From NCBI RefSeq assembly GCF_034048115.1, contig NZ_CP139145.1, forward strand, positions 1 through 64,000: a stretch of 64,000 nt of DNA, written 5' to 3'. Positions 8,102 through 17,489 of this stretch are shown piece after piece (within the stretch, counting starts at the first letter, position 1; each line of letters opens with the position of its first letter). This stretch comes from Pseudarthrobacter sp. IC2-21 (GTDB lineage Bacteria; Actinomycetota; Actinomycetes; Actinomycetales; Micrococcaceae). Both the position numbers and the translations under genes were made by a program. Under the pieces are notes generated by a model, which worked only from the letters and a program-made list of their open reading frames with translations, had not been told where the DNA came from and did no database searches.

Positions 8102-8725
8102 TCAGGCGGGCCAGACCCCTGAGGACCCGCGGCGGTGGCTGGCCATCAAATGGGTGTCCACCATGCCGATGGCCTCCATGAGCGCATACATGGTGGTAGG
8201 GCCGACAAACGAGAACCCTTCCTTGCGCAGAGCCTTGGACAAGGCCACCGATTCCGCTGACTGGGTGGGGATATCCGCGTGGCTCGCCGGCTCTGGTGTC
8301 GCCGCGGGCTGGAACTGCCAGACGAAATCAACCAGGCCGCCCCGCTCCCTGAGCGAGACGGTGGCCCGGGCGTTGGTGATGGCGGCCCGGATCTTGAGCC
8401 GGTTGCGGACAATGCCGGCGTCCTGCATCAGACGCTCAACGTCGGCGTCGGTATACGCGGCGACCGTATCCGGATGGAATCCGTGAAAGGCGCTCCGGAA
8501 GGCCGGACGCTTGCGGAGGATGGTTGCCCAGGACAGGCCGGCCTGGAAGCCCTCCAGGCTGATGCGCTCGTACAGGCCTTGCTCGTCACGGACCGGCAGG
8601 CCCCACTCGGTGTCGTAGTACTCCCGCAGGAGCGGATCGACGGAAGCCCACGGCGGGCGGGCACGTCCGTCGTCGCCAATGATGGTGCCGTCTCCGCGGG
8701 CGGCAGCGCCTTCAGCGGGGATCAT
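8102..8725 (-). CDS. tag: DNA-3-methyladenine glycosylase I
   Basis: A base-excision-repair enzyme that removes 3-methyladenine from alkylated DNA. The 207-residue protein has the Tag-family signature from the N-terminus (YYDTEWGLPVRDEQGLYERI), the EGFQAGLSWATIL motif, the RLMQDAGIVRNRLKI helix-hairpin-helix region, and the C-terminal GPTTMYALMEAIGMVDTH segment. In this family the final segment and a conserved Cys/His pair bind zinc; the N-terminal Cys is not obvious here. The gene lies 12 bp downstream of crgA on the same strand. Confidence 0.93.
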   Translation of the reverse strand: MIPAEGAAARGDGTIIGDDGRARPPWASVDPLLREYYDTEWGLPVRDEQGLYERISLEGFQAGLSWATILRKRPAFRSAFHGFHPDTVAAYTDADVERLMQDAGIVRNRLKIRAAITNARATVSLRERGGLVDFVWQFQPAATPEPASHADIPTQSAESVALSKALRKEGFSFVGPTTMYALMEAIGMVDTHLMASHRRGSSGVWPA

Positions 8726-8737
8726 GCTGTACCGGCG

Positions 8738-8992
8738 TCAGGAGCGCCAGCGCGTGGTCATGAGGAAGCCGACAATGGCGATCCCGAAACCGGCCATGAT
8801 ATTCCATGAGCCCCAGGCCGGCACGGGCAGACGGCCTTCACTGATATAGAACGTGATGATCCACAGCAGTCCGATGATCATCAGGCCGAACATAACGGGC
8901 TTGAACCAGACTGCATTGGGCTTGTTTGCATGTGACGCGGATGCGGGCTGGGATCCGCTGGAAGTCTTCCGGCGTGACTTTGACTCGGGCAC
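8738..8992 (-). CDS. crgA: cell division protein CrgA
   Basis: An 84-residue integral membrane protein of the actinobacterial divisome, known in Streptomyces and Mycobacterium to interact with FtsZ and penicillin-binding proteins. The basic N-terminus (MPESKSRRK) is followed by two helices, VMFGLMIIGLLWIITFYI and WNIMAGFGIAIVGFLM, ending in TTRWRS. I chose GTG 8992 because it has AAGGAG at proper spacing and gives the normal family length; the longer in-frame reading to 9133 adds an unrelated 47 residues. Position next to sortase, pabA and pknB is conserved. Confidence 0.92.
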   Translation of the reverse strand: MPESKSRRKTSSGSQPASASHANKPNAVWFKPVMFGLMIIGLLWIITFYISEGRLPVPAWGSWNIMAGFGIAIVGFLMTTRWRS

Positions 8993-9135
8993 GTGCTCTC
9001 CTTGGCGGACTGGAGCAAGCTCGGCGCCGCGGGCTTGATATCCTGCAAGAAGGAAGTTGCCAGCGGTCTGCGCGATCTTGGTCAAATCTGGATTCTTACT
9101 AGCAGCCAATTCTAGCCGCAGTTCAGGGAGCACTA

Positions 9136-9972
9136 ATGCCCGGCGCGGACCCCGGAGGAGAACGCGTGGTAGTGCAGGAGAGGGCGAGGCGCGCTGCCGT
9201 GCGGCCCGCCCGTGTACGCCCTGGCCGTGGCATCCTGCGCGGCACCGTGCAGGTAGTTGGTGAGCTCCTGATCACCGCCGGCCTGGTCCTGTTGCTCTTC
9301 GTGGGTTGGCAGCTGTGGTGGACCAACGTGGAGTCCGACGCCAGGCAGAGCGCCGTAATCAAGGAATTCGCCCAGGAGCTGGGCACTTCGGCACCGGCGG
9401 CCCCTTCCGGGGATAGTGCGGCAGCGCCGGCAGCCCCGGTTGATTACGGTGACCCCGTTGTAGGTACAGCACCAGGGCATGCCGGCACCATCGGCATCAT
9501 GTACATTCCCCGGTTCGGCAACAACTACACCCGCCCCATTGTGCAGGGCACCACCGGCGATGTCCTGGACACCCTGGGCCTGGGCCATTACAACAATACG
9601 GCCATGCCCGGCGCGGTGGGCAACTTCGCGGTGGCAGGGCACCGGCAGACCCACGGGGCTGTGCTGGACAACATTCATACCCTTGTTCCAGGGGACAGGA
9701 TCTATGTGCAGACCAAGGACGGATACTACGTCTACGTCTTCCGGAACAACCAGATCGTGATGCCGTCGCGCACCGATGTCCTGGAGCCGGTGCCCACCCG
9801 GCCTGGCGTGACCCCCACCGAAAGCTACCTCACCATGACCAGCTGCAACCCGCGCTTCGGCGCCGAGGAACGCATCATCGCCTATGCCCTGCTGGACAGT
9901 TGGCGCCCTGCCAGTGCCGGACCGCCCGCAGAAATCGCAGCCCAGGTGGCGGCGGCAGTGGGAGGTGGCTAA
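9136..9972 (+). CDS. class E sortase
   Basis: A membrane-anchored cysteine transpeptidase of 278 residues. One helix near residues 40-60 (ELLITAGLVLLLFVGWQLWW) anchors it with the catalytic domain outside. The catalytic His169 lies in AGHRQTHG, Cys237 in TMTSCNPRFG, and the conserved Arg follows in GAEERII. The TxTxCNP form is typical of class E enzymes, which sort LAXTG-type substrates in high-GC actinobacteria. ATG 9136 (AGGGAG upstream) and GTG 9166 (GGAGGAG upstream) both have good ribosome-binding sites. It is followed immediately by a small membrane-protein gene and pabA. Confidence 0.92.
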   Translation: MPGADPGGERVVVQERARRAAVRPARVRPGRGILRGTVQVVGELLITAGLVLLLFVGWQLWWTNVESDARQSAVIKEFAQELGTSAPAAPSGDSAAAPAAPVDYGDPVVGTAPGHAGTIGIMYIPRFGNNYTRPIVQGTTGDVLDTLGLGHYNNTAMPGAVGNFAVAGHRQTHGAVLDNIHTLVPGDRIYVQTKDGYYVYVFRNNQIVMPSRTDVLEPVPTRPGVTPTESYLTMTSCNPRFGAEERIIAYALLDSWRPASAGPPAEIAAQVAAAVGGG

Positions 9973-9974
9973 GC

Positions 9975-10145
9975 ATGTACGGCTGGATCTTCCGTCATTT
10001 GCCGGGGCCTCTTTGGCTGCGGATTTTTACTTCGCTGGTGCTCATTGCCGGCGCCCTGGTCCTGATGGTCCAGTACCTGTTCCCCTGGATGTCAGATCTC
10101 ACCCAGTTCACCGACTCAACGATTGGTGCCGCAAACCAGCCATGA
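9975..10145 (+). CDS. small single-helix membrane protein between sortase and pabA
   Basis: A 56-residue protein starting at ATG 9975 with GGGAGGTGG upstream. It has one long hydrophobic helix (IFTSLVLIAGALVLMVQYLFPW) flanked by an aromatic N-terminus (MYGWIFRHLPGP) and an acidic tail. The stop overlaps the pabA start by 4 bp (ATGA), showing translational coupling. Small proteins of this form occur at this position in many actinobacteria. A sortase-associated role is only suggested by position. Confidence 0.8.
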   Translation: MYGWIFRHLPGPLWLRIFTSLVLIAGALVLMVQYLFPWMSDLTQFTDSTIGAANQP

Positions 10146-10783
10146 CTACAACCAAAATCCTCGTCGTCGATAATTACGACAGCTTCGTTTACACCCTGGT
10201 GGGCTACCTCCAGGAGCTCGGCGCCCAAACCACTGTTGTCCGCAATGACGACGTGACCCTCGCCGAGGCAATCGAGATGGCAGAAAGCCGGGACGGCGTG
10301 CTCATTTCTCCGGGCCCGGGCAACCCGGCCGAGGCAGGGGTCTGCGTCGATCTGATCAAATGGTGCGGTGAGAACAATAAGCCAATGTTCGGGGTGTGCC
10401 TGGGGCATCAGGCCCTCGCTGAAGCCTACGGCGGCACGGTGACCCACGCGCCGGAACTCATGCATGGCAAGACGTCACTCGTGGAGCACAACGGCACCAG
10501 CGTGTTCGCCGGACTCCCCTCGCCCGTCACGGCAACGCGTTACCACTCGCTTGCGGCCGTGCGTGAAACCATTCCCGACGTTCTCGAAATCACCGCCCAG
10601 ACCGCTTCCGGCGTGATCATGGGCCTGCAGCACCGCACCGCACCCCTGTGCGGCGTGCAGTTCCACCCTGAGTCTGTCCTGACCGAGGGGGGCTACCAGA
10701 TGCTGGGTAACTGGCTGGAGTCGCTGGGCATGACGGGTGCGGCAGCCCGTGCGGCCACCCTGAGTCCGCTGATCCAGCACTGA
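10142..10783 (+). CDS. pabA: glutamine amidotransferase of aminodeoxychorismate/anthranilate synthase
   Basis: Class I glutamine amidotransferase subunit (213 residues) that releases ammonia from glutamine for the chorismate-using partner. The N-terminal ILVVDNYDSFVYTLVGYL, the oxyanion-region motif ISPGPGNP, the catalytic cysteine in GVCLGHQALAEAYGG and the His-Glu pair in QFHPESV are all present. The sequence alone does not separate PabA from TrpG; both names are used for the homologue at this conserved position, and many such proteins serve both folate and tryptophan synthesis. The true start is ATG 10142, overlapping the previous stop. Confidence 0.92.
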   Translation: MTTTKILVVDNYDSFVYTLVGYLQELGAQTTVVRNDDVTLAEAIEMAESRDGVLISPGPGNPAEAGVCVDLIKWCGENNKPMFGVCLGHQALAEAYGGTVTHAPELMHGKTSLVEHNGTSVFAGLPSPVTATRYHSLAAVRETIPDVLEITAQTASGVIMGLQHRTAPLCGVQFHPESVLTEGGYQMLGNWLESLGMTGAAARAATLSPLIQH

Positions 10784-10834
10784 GTTGATCCGGCACTGAG
10801 TTGATCCAGCACTGAGTTGATCCGGCACTGACAG
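10771..10834. repeat. four tandem 16-bp repeats at the pabA stop
   Basis: GATCCRGCACTGAGTT is repeated four times without spacers; the copies alternate A and G at position 6 and the last ends GACAG. The first copy contains the pabA stop codon, and each later copy carries TGA in the same register. The block was probably made by slippage or duplication. Confidence 0.9.
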
Positions 10835-10849
10835 GTACACGCGCCAAGA

Positions 10850-10909
10850 ACGCGGGGTCACTTCCCGCCCGATATCCCCGCGGGGAAGGGCGGAAAGTGA
10901 CCCCGCGTT
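10850..10909. terminator. long inverted repeat between convergent pabA and pknB
   Basis: ACGCGGGGTCACTTCCCGCCC (10850-10870) pairs with 10888-10909 with only one or two mismatches. The 17-nt interior can itself fold (CCCCGCGGGG). The element lies between convergent genes, so it probably ends transcription from both sides. Confidence 0.75.
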
Positions 10910-10918
10910 GCTCTTGGG

Positions 10919-12880
10919 TTAGCCCCGGCCGGTCCGGGTGGGACTGGGGCTGGGAGTCGGTGTCGGCGAGGGTGCGGGCGGTGGCGGCGGTGGCGGCGGA
11001 GCCTTGGCCACCACCACGTTGATGGTTTTGCCCTGATCAACGGCCGCGTTCACCGGTTCGCTCTGGTCCGTCACCCGGCCGGCTTCCACTTCCGGGTTCT
11101 CCACCTCCTGGACGTTCGGCACCAGGCCCAGGTCCTTCAGGGTGGCTTCCGCCTCTGCACGGGTGCGGCCGCGCAGCTCCGGCATGGCCACCTTGCCGGT
11201 GGAGATGACAATCTCCACTGTGCTGCCCACTCCCACCATCTGGCCCGGCGCCGGGTTGGTGGTGATAACCCGGCCGCCCGGTACCGTGGCGCTGTTGGCC
11301 GTGGCGGTGGACGGGGCGCCTACCAGCCCCGTCTGCCGCAGGATATCCCGGGCCGCGGCCTCGGTCTGGCCGGGCAGGTTGTCTGGGACCTTCACAGCGG
11401 CGGGACCGTCAGAGATATTCAAAACAACTTCGGCATTGGGGTCCACCGAAGTTCCGGCCACGGGATCGGTGCCAATCGCCGTGCCGGCAGGGATGGTGTC
11501 GTGTTTGATGCGGTGGCTCTTCGGGCGGAGTTTGGCGCCGAAGAGTTCCTGCAGCGCCGCGGACTCCGTCATGGAGGTGACGGCAGGTATCTCCACCTTG
11601 GGCGGCGGCGGAGGCGGCTGGTTCATGATCTGGAACAGCCACAGACCGCCGCCGGCCAAAACCAGCAGCGTGAATATGATGAGCGTGGCGATCCAGGTAC
11701 GACGGCGGGACTTCTGGCGTGCGGTTCGCTCGCGTTCCGGCGGGAGTCCCAACGGCAGCTCGTCCTCGTCCAGCCGCTCACCCAAGGCGGATGCGTGGAC
11801 GGGAACTGTTGTGCCGTCGTCGTGCATGTCCGCGAGCTCAAAGCGCCCGGTCGGGGCGTCGTCGAGGAAACTGGCCCCCGTAACGGAAAACGCTTCGGTG
11901 GCAGCCGATTGCATGGGTGTGGGGACGTGGTCGTTGGGATCGGTGGGGGCCTCGGATGCCGGGAGCGCGGCAACAGGCACCCCGGCGCGGGCCGCGCGCA
12001 GGGCGCGACGGAACGCCGCGGCATCCTGGAAGCGGTCATCCCGGTTCTTCTGCAGGGCCTTGGCCAGGACGCTGTCCAGGGCCGGTGAGACCTCGGGATT
12101 CAGGCTGCTGGCCGGCTCGTGGATCTCGCGGACGTGCTGGTAAGCCACCGACACCGGACTGTCACCGATGAAGGGCGGCCGGCCGGTGAGCATTTCGTAG
12201 AGCAGGCAGGCCGCGGAGTAGAGGTCGCTGCGGGCGTCAACGGTTTCGCCGCGGGCCTGTTCCGGCGAGAGGTACTGGGCGGTTCCCACCACAGCCTGCG
12301 TCTGGGTCATGGTGGCGGCCGAATCAGCCATGGCCCGGGCAATCCCGAAGTCCATGACCTTAATGGAATTGGACCCTTCCAGGACCATCACGTTGGCCGG
12401 CTTGATGTCCCGGTGGACGATGCCCGCCTTGTGGCTGTATTCGAGCGCGGAGAGGACCCCGAGGCAGAATTCGATGGCCTGGTCGACGCTGACTTCCTTG
12501 GCCCGGATCAGGTCGCGGAGCGTCTTGCCCTCCACGAACTCCATCACGATGTACGGCACCCGGACGCTGTCCTCTGAACCGTCCTGCACGGTGTGTTCGC
12601 CGGTGTCATAAATGGCGACGATGGAGGGATGGTTCAGGGCAGCCACGGACTGGGCTTCCCGCTTGAACCGGGCGCGGAACTGTGGGTCACGGGCCATGTC
12701 CGGGCGGAGCAGTTTCACTGCCACCGTCCGGCCGAGCCGGGTATCCAGGCCCCGGTGGACGTCCGCCATTCCCCCGCGGCCGATCAGTCCGCCGAGTTCG
12801 TAGCGTCCACTCAGGACACGTTGGTTGTCCACCGGGACATTGTCCTCACGGTGCAGCGGGGTACGGGGCGAATCATTCAC
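10919..12880 (-). CDS. pknB: Ser/Thr protein kinase with PASTA domains
   Basis: Membrane receptor kinase (653 residues) controlling peptidoglycan synthesis and division. The kinase domain (about 27-290) has the GRGGMADVHRG glycine loop, VAVKLL lysine, HRDIKPAN catalytic loop, DFGIA and a TxxVVGTAQYLSPEQA activation segment. A linker of about 100 residues leads to one membrane helix (about 395-418). Three extracellular PASTA repeats follow, opening with VEIPAVTSM, VKVPDNLPGQ and VAMPELRGRT; mycobacterial PknB has four. The C-terminus is a proline-rich tail. It is the last gene of the operon running from fhaA, with a 15-bp gap after pknA. Substrates inferred from the family include FhaA, FhaB and PbpA-associated proteins. 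Confidence 0.96.
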   Translation of the reverse strand: MNDSPRTPLHREDNVPVDNQRVLSGRYELGGLIGRGGMADVHRGLDTRLGRTVAVKLLRPDMARDPQFRARFKREAQSVAALNHPSIVAIYDTGEHTVQDGSEDSVRVPYIVMEFVEGKTLRDLIRAKEVSVDQAIEFCLGVLSALEYSHKAGIVHRDIKPANVMVLEGSNSIKVMDFGIARAMADSAATMTQTQAVVGTAQYLSPEQARGETVDARSDLYSAACLLYEMLTGRPPFIGDSPVSVAYQHVREIHEPASSLNPEVSPALDSVLAKALQKNRDDRFQDAAAFRRALRAARAGVPVAALPASEAPTDPNDHVPTPMQSAATEAFSVTGASFLDDAPTGRFELADMHDDGTTVPVHASALGERLDEDELPLGLPPERERTARQKSRRRTWIATLIIFTLLVLAGGGLWLFQIMNQPPPPPPKVEIPAVTSMTESAALQELFGAKLRPKSHRIKHDTIPAGTAIGTDPVAGTSVDPNAEVVLNISDGPAAVKVPDNLPGQTEAAARDILRQTGLVGAPSTATANSATVPGGRVITTNPAPGQMVGVGSTVEIVISTGKVAMPELRGRTRAEAEATLKDLGLVPNVQEVENPEVEAGRVTDQSEPVNAAVDQGKTINVVVAKAPPPPPPPPAPSPTPTPSPSPTRTGRG

Positions 12881-12895
12881 GAGGTGTCCTGGCGG

Positions 12896-14641
12896 CTACG
12901 GTGCGCAGGTTGGAGGCTGTCCCTGCACCTGACCCGGGTTGCAGGTGGGCAGGGTGGTGGAGGCGGCCGACGGCGACTGGGCTGCGGTGGGGCGGGGCGC
13001 CGGGGTTGGGGTTGTCTGCGTCGGGGTGGGGACAGGCGCCGGTGCGACGGCGTAGGTGATGGTCACCGGGGTCCCGACTTCCACCCTTCCCGTCCGGGAC
13101 AGCGCAATGACCGAGTCCGGCGCGGAAGTCGCATCCACCTGCGGCTGGATGGTGACATCCAGGTTCATGGCGGAGAGCTGCGACTGCACGGTCCGGTAGT
13201 CCTTGCCGAGATATGCCTCGGGAATAATATTCACCGTCTCCACGGTGGGGGTCGGCGTGGCACTGGGCTGGCTGGGCGTGGGCGTCGCCGACTGCGAAGT
13301 CCGGGTGGGGCTCGCGCTCGTGGACGGCGGACTGCTCGACGCGGAGGTGGTGGCCGCCTCCTTGGCCGGGAAAAGAATTCCCTGCTGGGTAAGCAGGAAC
13401 CCAACCAGCGCGAACAGGACCAGCAGGATCAAGGCGACCAGCGGCCACGTCCAGGGGCTGCGGCCCCGACGGGCGGGTTCATCCGCAGGCTCGTCGTCGT
13501 ACGTTTCTTCTTCCTGGACCCAGCTCCGCTCGGCAGCCAGGGCATCTGCACGCGAGAGCGTGCTCCCGGCTCCGGTCATCGCCGTGGTGGCAGGGCCGTC
13601 GGCATCGGCTGCGCCCGCGGCCGCCGCACCGGCCGCGGCACCGCCGGCAGCTCCGGCAGCTGCGGCGCCGAGCACAGGCAGGGCCGACGTCGACGTTGTG
13701 CTGTTGTCCTTCTGGCTGATGACACCGGTGGGTGCCGTGGCTACGTCCACCGGCGCCGTGATGGGCCCGGTGTCCGCCTCGTACAGCAGCATGCCCGGAA
13801 CCGCGGCGTGGGCCGCGCTGATATCGCCGTTGCGGATGGCTTCGGCAGCCTCGGACAGCTTGATCGCGTTGGCCGGACGGTTCTTGGGATCCTTGGCCAG
13901 CATGGACATCAGGAGCGCCCGGACCGGCTTCGGCAGGCTTTCGGGCAGCGGCGGCGGTGCATCATTCACCTGGGCCAGGGCGATCGCGATCTGGGACTCG
14001 CCGGAGAACGGGCGGTGGCCGGTGAGGCACTCATAGCCGATCACACCCAGGGCGTATATATCCGAGGCGCCGGTGGCGACCTGGCCGGTGGCCTGCTCCG
14101 GGGCGAGATACTGGGCGGTCCCCATCACCTGGCCGGTCTGTGTCAGCGGCACCTGGTCAGCCAGGCGGGCGATGCCGAAGTCCGTCACCTTGACCCGGCC
14201 GTCCGGGGTAATCAGCAGGTTCCCGGGCTTGATGTCGCGGTGCACCAGGCCCTGCGCGTGGGCCACGGACAGTGCCCTGGCGGTCTGGGCGATCATGGAC
14301 AGCGTGCGGTCCGGGGACAGCACCTGTTCGTGTTCGATGATGCTGCTCAACGGCTGGCCCGGGACCAGCTCCATCACAAGGTAGGCCGAGCCCTCTTCCT
14401 CGCCGTAGTCAAAGACGTTGGCGATGCCCACGTGGTTCAGCAGCGCAGTGTGGCGCGCCTCGGCGCGGAAACGCTGGAGGAAGCCGGGATCGCCCGTGTA
14501 TTCCTCTTTCAGCACCTTGATGGCGACGATCCGGCCCAGGACAAGGTCCTTGGCCTTCCAGACCTCTCCCATCCCGCCGATCGCGATCCGCGTGGTCAGC
14601 TGGAATCTGCCGCCGAGGGTGATTCCCGTTGTTGGCCTCAC
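12896..14641 (-). CDS. pknA: Ser/Thr protein kinase
   Basis: The second kinase of the cell-shape operon (581 residues). The catalytic domain occupies about residues 12-275, with [33 protein letters not shown] and [13 protein letters not shown] 120-residue Ala/Thr-rich linker precedes a membrane helix at about 397-422. The outside region has Ser/Thr/Pro-rich spacers around one PASTA-like unit ([19 protein letters not shown]), about residues 470-540. Mycobacterial PknA lacks a PASTA domain, so this form is longer than that reference but common in Micrococcaceae. The start overlaps the pbpA stop by 4 bp. Confidence 0.95.
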   Translation of the reverse strand: MRPTTGITLGGRFQLTTRIAIGGMGEVWKAKDLVLGRIVAIKVLKEEYTGDPGFLQRFRAEARHTALLNHVGIANVFDYGEEEGSAYLVMELVPGQPLSSIIEHEQVLSPDRTLSMIAQTARALSVAHAQGLVHRDIKPGNLLITPDGRVKVTDFGIARLADQVPLTQTGQVMGTAQYLAPEQATGQVATGASDIYALGVIGYECLTGHRPFSGESQIAIALAQVNDAPPPLPESLPKPVRALLMSMLAKDPKNRPANAIKLSEAAEAIRNGDISAAHAAVPGMLLYEADTGPITAPVDVATAPTGVISQKDNSTTSTSALPVLGAAAAGAAGGAAAGAAAAGAADADGPATTAMTGAGSTLSRADALAAERSWVQEEETYDDEPADEPARRGRSPWTWPLVALILLVLFALVGFLLTQQGILFPAKEAATTSASSSPPSTSASPTRTSQSATPTPSQPSATPTPTVETVNIIPEAYLGKDYRTVQSQLSAMNLDVTIQPQVDATSAPDSVIALSRTGRVEVGTPVTITYAVAPAPVPTPTQTTPTPAPRPTAAQSPSAASTTLPTCNPGQVQGQPPTCAP

Positions 14642-16095
14642 TTATTCAACACCGCCTCAAAAATCTTCTTCGCATTCGGACTGGTTAGCTTTGCGCCGGT
14701 GGCGATGTCCACGCCCTCCATGGCGATGGTGACACTCACCTGCGGGTTGTTCGCCGGGGCAAAACCGGTGAACCAGGAGTTGTTCAGGCCGTTGCCCAGC
14801 TCAGCGGTTCCGGTCTTGCCTGCCACCTGGACGCCGGGGACGCTCGCGCCGCCGGCGATGCCCTGGCTCACCGCGCTGGCCATCCATTCAGTGATCTGTT
14901 TGGCGATTTCCGGGCTGGTGGACGTGCGGAGCGCCTCGGGTTTGGGTTCGTCAATGACCCGTAGATCCGGGGACCGCAGCGTCTTGATCAGGCTGGGTTT
15001 CATCTGCACGCCGTTGTTGGCGATGGCCGCGGTCATCATGGCGATCTGCAGCGGGGTGACGCGAATGTCCTTCTGGCCGATGACCGACTGAGCGAGTCCG
15101 GGCGCGTCCAGGTTGTCCGGGAAACCATTGCCCTTGGCGTACGCGAGTTTGAGCTGGTCTCCCACGTCCTGGCCGAAGCCGAACTTGGTTGCCTGTTCGG
15201 CGATGGCGTCCCGGCCAAGATCCAGGGCAATGCTGGCGAACGGGGTGTTGCAGGACTGCTGCAGGGCGAACGCAAACGTGGCGGTGTCCCGGGTGTAGCA
15301 GTTGCCGCCGGCGTAGTTGGGCAGGGTGTACGAGATGCCGGGGAAGGGCAGCTGCGCCGGGTTGGGCAGCTCGCTGTCCTTGTTGTATTTTCCGGAATTG
15401 AGGGCGGCGGCGGTGGTGACGAGTTTGAACACGGAGCCGGGCGCGAGCAGCTCACCGGTGGGACCGCTGACGTTTTGGTTCAGGTTGATCCCGGGAACCT
15501 TGAGCAGCTCGTTGATGTTGGCTGCTTCCGCAGTGGGGTCCTGGGTTGCGATGAGGTTGGGATCGTAGGACGGTTTGGAGGCCATGGCGAGGATGGCGCC
15601 CGTCTTGGGATTGGTGACCACGATGGAGCCGCGCTGGCCGTCCGGGATGAGGTCGTATGCGAGCTTCTGGATGGCAGGATCCACCGTCAGCTCCACTGAG
15701 GCGCCTTTCGGCTGGTTGCCCAGGAAGAGCTGGCCGATGCGGTCCAGGAATTGCTGGTCCGAGCTCCCGGCGAGCTGGTCACGCATGGCCTGCTCCAGCC
15801 CGGTGGCACCGTAGTTCTGCGAGAAGTAGCCGGTGAGGCCGGCGTAGAGCTGCGGCTGGGGGTAGGTCCGCTGGAACCCGCACTGTTCGGAGCCCGGCAC
15901 GGATTCAGCCACGGGGTTTCCGCCCACAATGATGGCGCCCCGGTCGTTGCAGTAGTCCTGCAGGATGGCCCGGTTGTTCCAGGCATTCGCTTTCAGATCG
16001 TCCGCGCCGATCACCTGGACGTAGCTGATGGCGCCGAAAAGCAGCGCGAACAAAGCGATGGCCGCAACCCATGAGTTCCTGATGGCCTGGTTCAC
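14638..16095 (-). CDS. pbpA: penicillin-binding protein (class B transpeptidase)
   Basis: Septal or elongation peptidoglycan transpeptidase, 485 residues, anchored by an N-terminal helix (about 8-30). The active-site motifs are intact: S221-V-F-K224 in APGSVFKLV, the SCN motif in LQQSCNTPF, and K427-T-G in AGKTGTAE. The dimerisation region precedes the transpeptidase domain. In Mycobacterium PbpA acts at the septum and is regulated by PknB. It overlaps both neighbours (rodA and pknA) by 4 bp, a sign of tight translational coupling. Confidence 0.96.
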   Translation of the reverse strand: MNQAIRNSWVAAIALFALLFGAISYVQVIGADDLKANAWNNRAILQDYCNDRGAIIVGGNPVAESVPGSEQCGFQRTYPQPQLYAGLTGYFSQNYGATGLEQAMRDQLAGSSDQQFLDRIGQLFLGNQPKGASVELTVDPAIQKLAYDLIPDGQRGSIVVTNPKTGAILAMASKPSYDPNLIATQDPTAEAANINELLKVPGINLNQNVSGPTGELLAPGSVFKLVTTAAALNSGKYNKDSELPNPAQLPFPGISYTLPNYAGGNCYTRDTATFAFALQQSCNTPFASIALDLGRDAIAEQATKFGFGQDVGDQLKLAYAKGNGFPDNLDAPGLAQSVIGQKDIRVTPLQIAMMTAAIANNGVQMKPSLIKTLRSPDLRVIDEPKPEALRTSTSPEIAKQITEWMASAVSQGIAGGASVPGVQVAGKTGTAELGNGLNNSWFTGFAPANNPQVSVTIAMEGVDIATGAKLTSPNAKKIFEAVLNK

Positions 16096-17489
16096 AGGGG
16101 TTTCACCGCCTCGGTTGGTTTGTTGGTGGCGTCGGGTGCTGTTTCGTCACTCGGCGGCAGGGGTGTGGTGTCCACGGGGCCGCGGGCCGTATGGGAAATC
16201 ATCAGCAGCAGGCCCACAATGATCCAGTTGGCCAGGAGCGAGGACCCGCCGGCCGCAAGGAACGGGGTGGTGAGCCCGGTCAGCGGAATCAGGCGCGTCA
16301 CGCCGCCGATGACCACGAAACACTGCAGCGCCACCGCGAAGGACAGCCCGCACGCCAGCAGCTTTCCGAACGCGTCCCGGGTGCCCAGGGCTGCCCGGAA
16401 CCCGCGCGTGAACAGGAGCAAATACATCATGACGACGGCGAAGAGCCCGATCAGCCCCAGTTCCTCGCCGAGCGAGGCGATGATCATGTCGCTGTTGGCG
16501 AAGGGAACCAGGTTCGGCCTGCCCTGGCCCAGTCCCGTACCCACCAGGCCGCCGCTGGCCATACCGAACAGGCCTTCGACGATCTGGTAGCTGCCGCCGA
16601 ACTGGCGTCCGTACACCTCTTCAGTGAAGGCGTTCAGCCAGCCGTCGATCCTGAGGCCGACGTGCGAGAAGACCTTGGACGCCACGAAGCCGCCGCCGAC
16701 GAGCAGCGCCACGCCGATCACCACCCAGCTGATCCGGCTGGTGGCCACGTAGATCATCACGATGAACAGGCCGAAGAACAGCACCGATGAGCCGAGGTCG
16801 CGCTGGAAGATCAGCACGCCGATGCTTACCAGCCAGGCCGTGATCATGGGGCCCATGTCCTTGAACCGGGGGAACTGCAGGGGACCGATTTTCCGGCCGG
16901 CCAGCAGGATCAGATCGCGGTTGGAGGAAAGATACCCCGCGAAGAATATAGCCAGCGTGATCTTGGCGATCTCGCCGGGCTGGAAAGTCATGGGGCCGAG
17001 CCTGATCCAGACACGGGCGCCGAGAATCTCCCCGGCCGAGATCCCCGGAACCAGCGGCAGAATCAGCAACAGGGCGCTCACCGCGAGGGAAATGTAGGTG
17101 AACCGGCGCAGCATGCGATGGTCCTTGAGGAACCAGATCACTGCGATGGCCACGGCCATGGCGATCAGGGTCCAGCGCAGCTGGTTGTTGCCGGTGTCGT
17201 CGCCCGGGGCATCCAGCCGGTGGATCATGGCCAGGCCCAGACCGTTGAGGGCCACCACCAGCGGAAGTATAACCGGATCGGCATACTTAGCGCGGATGCG
17301 CAGCACCAGATGGAATGCCAGTGCGGCCACGGCCAGCAGGCTGGACTGGAACCAGAAATCGGAGTCGAAGGCCTTCGCCTTGTCCACGCCCACCATCATG
17401 TTGGCGCCGACGCCAACGGCAAGGGCAAGGGCGAGAAGGAGCAGCTCCACGTTGCGTCGTGGCTTGGGTATGGTGCTGAGCTGGCTCAT
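16092..17489 (-). CDS. rodA: RodA/FtsW-type SEDS glycosyltransferase
   Basis: Polytopic membrane enzyme of 465 residues, with about twelve hydrophobic helices, that polymerises lipid II glycan strands with its partner PBP. SEDS hallmarks are visible: the MTFQPGEIAKITLAIFFAGY segment, the GWVVIG-type central helices with a long loop (DGWLNAFTEEVYGRQFGGSYQIVEGLFGMASGGLVGTGLGQG region), and the C-terminal GVTRLIPLTGLTTPFLAAGGSS motif. It overlaps pstP upstream and pbpA downstream by 4 bp each, matching the SEDS-PBP pairing. Confidence 0.96.
   Translation of the reverse strand: MSQLSTIPKPRRNVELLLLALALAVGVGANMMVGVDKAKAFDSDFWFQSSLLAVAALAFHLVLRIRAKYADPVILPLVVALNGLGLAMIHRLDAPGDDTGNNQLRWTLIAMAVAIAVIWFLKDHRMLRRFTYISLAVSALLLILPLVPGISAGEILGARVWIRLGPMTFQPGEIAKITLAIFFAGYLSSNRDLILLAGRKIGPLQFPRFKDMGPMITAWLVSIGVLIFQRDLGSSVLFFGLFIVMIYVATSRISWVVIGVALLVGGGFVASKVFSHVGLRIDGWLNAFTEEVYGRQFGGSYQIVEGLFGMASGGLVGTGLGQGRPNLVPFANSDMIIASLGEELGLIGLFAVVMMYLLLFTRGFRAALGTRDAFGKLLACGLSFAVALQCFVVIGGVTRLIPLTGLTTPFLAAGGSSLLANWIIVGLLLMISHTARGPVDTTPLPPSDETAPDATNKPTEAVKPL

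Noticed and set aside
10771..10834. CRISPR array
   Set aside because: Repeats are only 16 bp, directly adjacent without spacers, and there are no cas genes.
12593..15091. An 832-codon plus-strand open frame opposite pknB and pknA
   Set aside because: It is antisense to two clearly real kinases. Its translation is Arg/Gly-rich without motifs, as expected from the complementary frame of high-GC genes.
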